The notes under the pieces were generated by a model. It was not told the DNA's origin, did not search any database, and saw nothing but the letters and a program-made list of their open reading frames with translations. Below, one piece after another: positions 62,461 through 64,000 of a DNA stretch of 64,000 bases. How positions within the stretch are numbered: position 1 is the first letter of the stretch; every line of letters starts with the position of its first letter. The DNA comes from Marinicellulosiphila megalodicopiae (lineage in GTDB: Bacteria > Pseudomonadota > Gammaproteobacteria > Pseudomonadales > Natronospirillaceae): NCBI RefSeq assembly GCF_045862395.1, contig NZ_AP023087.1:3968001-4032000 (forward strand). The letters are read 5' to 3'. The position numbers and the translations under genes are program-made.

Positions 62461-63939
62461 ATGAAATACTCACGGGTTTCACTTAAAGATTTATCCAAAC
62501 AAGAATTAAAACAACTCACTAAACAACTGGGGAGCCAAAGTGATTTCAGTATTGCTCGTGAATTTAATCTCAAACCTTTTGAAGTTAAAATTTTACGTCA
62601 ACAAAAAAACATACCTTCAGTTAATGAAGACTGCGCAAATAAAAAATTAAATTGGACAGACAGTAAAATTAAATTATTAGGCACAACCACTGATGTAAAA
62701 CTTGCGCAAAAGTGGGGCAGCACAAGAAGTGTCATTTACAGTAAACGTAAATTATTAGGGATTCCTCCGTTTCAACCTGAAACATTAGAATATAAATCAA
62801 TCGCCGATTACCATATTTGGACAGCCAAAGAAGTAGCATTACTTGGTACTATGTTTGATACCGAAGTTGCTTCAATTGTGGGTCTGGCGCCTTGTACCGT
62901 TACAAATTATCGAAATTCACTGGGCATAGAGCCATTTAGTGAACGCGGACCCATAATATGGACAGACATCATGTTACGCAATCTTGGGGAAATGTCAGAC
63001 AAAGAGTTTAGCGAATATTTTGAAGTCAGCGTGACAAGCATTTGCTGCAAACGCATACTCATGCAAATTCCATCCTTTGGAACAGGTCAATTAACCAAAC
63101 CTCCAATTTTAACCCCACAAGCGATTGCTAAACTTGGCACCCAAACCGATGCGAGTTTATCCAAAAAATATAAACGCGCTCGCTACATATTTAGATTACA
63201 TCGACATTTAAGAGGCATTGCGCCTTTTAAAGAAGAAGCAAAAAGTAAATACAATTGGACTAAGTCAATTATCAATAAAATGGGTGTCATTGGCGATTCT
63301 GAAATTGCAAGACAGACAGGTATTCCAAAAGTAATGGTGCGACAAAAGCGTAAAAAGCTAGGAATCAAAACAGCAGACAGACAACAAAATATCACCTGGA
63401 CGGATTCGATGGTTAAACAACTTAAATTAATGGAAGACAAATATCTTGCACAAGCCTTAAAAGTAACCGTTGAAACCGTGACGCAAAAACGTGAATCGTT
63501 AGGTATCAAAGCACACATCGGTTCAAAAAAATGGACAGCTTCAGAGTTAAAATTATTAGGCACTGACACAGATGTTAATATTGCGAATCAATTAAGCGTA
63601 TCTTCAAGCTCCATTTTGCGTCAACGAAAGCTACTTAACATCCCATCGTTCAAAGGAAGCACACCGTTTAAATGGAAAAAATCCGCCATTGCCATGTTGG
63701 GCAAATTTACCGATGCCGATATTGCATTTGAATTAGGCGTGCACGCATCCACCGTTTGGAAAAAACGAAACGAATTAAATATTGAACCATGCAATCTAAA
63801 AGGCTGTGGTAATTGGCGCGATCCAAAAATGCTTAATAAACTCGGTAAAATTCCAGACGAACAATTGGGTGAATTAATTGGCATCACTGCATTAGCAGTA
63901 AAATCAAAACGACAATCAATGGGGATTGCGCCCGTTTAA
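62461..63939 (+). CDS. Protein built of ten tandem helix-turn-helix-like modules
   Basis: 492 residues made almost wholly of ten modules of 45-55 residues. Nine begin with WT or an equivalent: Trp65, 120, 167, (Leu217), 266, 313, 358, 405 and 452; the first, at about 11-52, lacks it. In every module an Asp (28, 78, 133, 180, 230, 279, 326, 371, 418, 466) is followed after exactly 18 residues by Arg and after exactly 23 by Ile. Ala, Ser or Gly lies four after the Asp and a hydrophobic residue at plus 14. The pattern D..iA...g.....V...R..lgI fits a three-helix HTH; positions plus 11 to 17, in the likely recognition helix, vary between modules. Function is unknown; sequence-specific DNA binding by an array is inferred. 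Confidence 0.75.
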   Translation: MKYSRVSLKDLSKQELKQLTKQLGSQSDFSIAREFNLKPFEVKILRQQKNIPSVNEDCANKKLNWTDSKIKLLGTTTDVKLAQKWGSTRSVIYSKRKLLGIPPFQPETLEYKSIADYHIWTAKEVALLGTMFDTEVASIVGLAPCTVTNYRNSLGIEPFSERGPIIWTDIMLRNLGEMSDKEFSEYFEVSVTSICCKRILMQIPSFGTGQLTKPPILTPQAIAKLGTQTDASLSKKYKRARYIFRLHRHLRGIAPFKEEAKSKYNWTKSIINKMGVIGDSEIARQTGIPKVMVRQKRKKLGIKTADRQQNITWTDSMVKQLKLMEDKYLAQALKVTVETVTQKRESLGIKAHIGSKKWTASELKLLGTDTDVNIANQLSVSSSSILRQRKLLNIPSFKGSTPFKWKKSAIAMLGKFTDADIAFELGVHASTVWKKRNELNIEPCNLKGCGNWRDPKMLNKLGKIPDEQLGELIGITALAVKSKRQSMGIAPV

Positions 63940-63953
63940 AGCACTCCTTTTAT

Positions 63954-63990
63954 ATGGGTTTATGTTCAAAAAAACAAAAACCCATTCTCT
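63954..63990 (+). terminator. Possible terminator after the HTH-array gene
   Basis: Eight-base arms ATGGGTTT / AAACCCAT (63954-63961, 63978-63985) with a 16-base loop, followed by TCTCTTCTT. The loop is long and the T tract broken, so strength is doubtful. Confidence 0.45.
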
Positions 63991-64000
63991 TCTTATATGA

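Noticed and set aside
62461..63939. TALE-like or RTX-type repeat protein
   Set aside because: Modules are 45-55 residues with an HTH pattern, unlike the 34-residue TALE or nonapeptide RTX repeats.
1..64000. CRISPR array, prophage, insertion sequence or rRNA operon
   Set aside because: No spaced identical repeats, integrase, transposase, phage structural gene or rRNA sequence was seen.

Overview
The window is AT-rich DNA from a Gram-negative gammaproteobacterium, most likely a marine, polarly flagellated, heterotrophic member of the Oceanospirillales/Pseudomonadales. The evidence is the Pseudomonas-like order rpsB-tsf-pyrH-frr-uppS-cdsA-dxr-rseP-bamA-skp-lpxD-fabZ-lpxA-lpxB, a FimX-type protein, PomAB (sodium-type) flagellar motor genes, a beta-lysylated EF-P system, TRAP and sugar ABC transporters, and an exported multi-PKD cellulase. 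The species cannot be named from the sequence. No rRNA, CRISPR array, insertion sequence or prophage was seen.

Layout. 1-3.6 kb: end of a secreted protein gene, pgeF and rluD, divergent bamD, and a NicO-type metal permease. 3.7-7.3 kb: a 1189-residue lipoprotein with PKD repeats, a carbohydrate-binding region and a GH5 glycosidase domain. 7.6-10.3 kb: epmA, efp and epmB, which make and modify elongation factor P. 10.4-14.3 kb: a PilZ-like protein and a FimX-like degenerate c-di-GMP receptor. 14.4-17.5 kb: an MFS permease and two RluA-family pseudouridine synthases. 17.1-20.3 kb: a minus-strand operon with a degenerate cyclase-like membrane protein, a Rieske protein, a universal stress protein and a 2OG-Fe(II) oxygenase. 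20.4-34.0 kb: the envelope and translation supercluster, subdivided by three intrinsic terminators. 34.5-38.6 kb: a 55-codon small gene, serB, RNase II and a Tus-like replication terminator protein. 38.7-43.8 kb: a lipoprotein whose DUF1566 fold is split by a long coiled coil, then a binding protein and two permeases of a sugar ABC importer without its ATPase. 44.3-49.4 kb: accA, dnaE and rnhB. 50.1-50.5 kb: a duplicated tRNA-Val/tRNA-Asp pair behind a strong promoter. 50.6-54.4 kb: a TRAP transporter with a TatT-type lipoprotein. 54.5-57.1 kb: cytochrome c5-like protein and transketolase. 57.2-58.9 kb: pomA and pomB. 59.1-62.4 kb: xseB, ispA, an orphan CreB-like regulator, a small secreted protein and an APH-type kinase. 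62.4-63.9 kb: a protein made almost entirely of ten helix-turn-helix-like modules.

Most of the window is housekeeping: ribosome and translation factors, lipid A and outer-membrane assembly, isoprenoid and phospholipid synthesis, replication. The items that stand out are the ten-module DNA-binding-like array protein (62461-63939), in which Asp, Arg and Ile recur at fixed spacing in every module; the Tus homologue translationally coupled to RNase II; the DUF1566 lipoprotein interrupted by about 380 coiled-coil residues; and the degenerate class III cyclase domain heading the Rieske/stress operon. Start codons were moved downstream in twelve genes where a ribosome binding site, signal peptide, overlap with a neighbour or family alignment favoured a later start.
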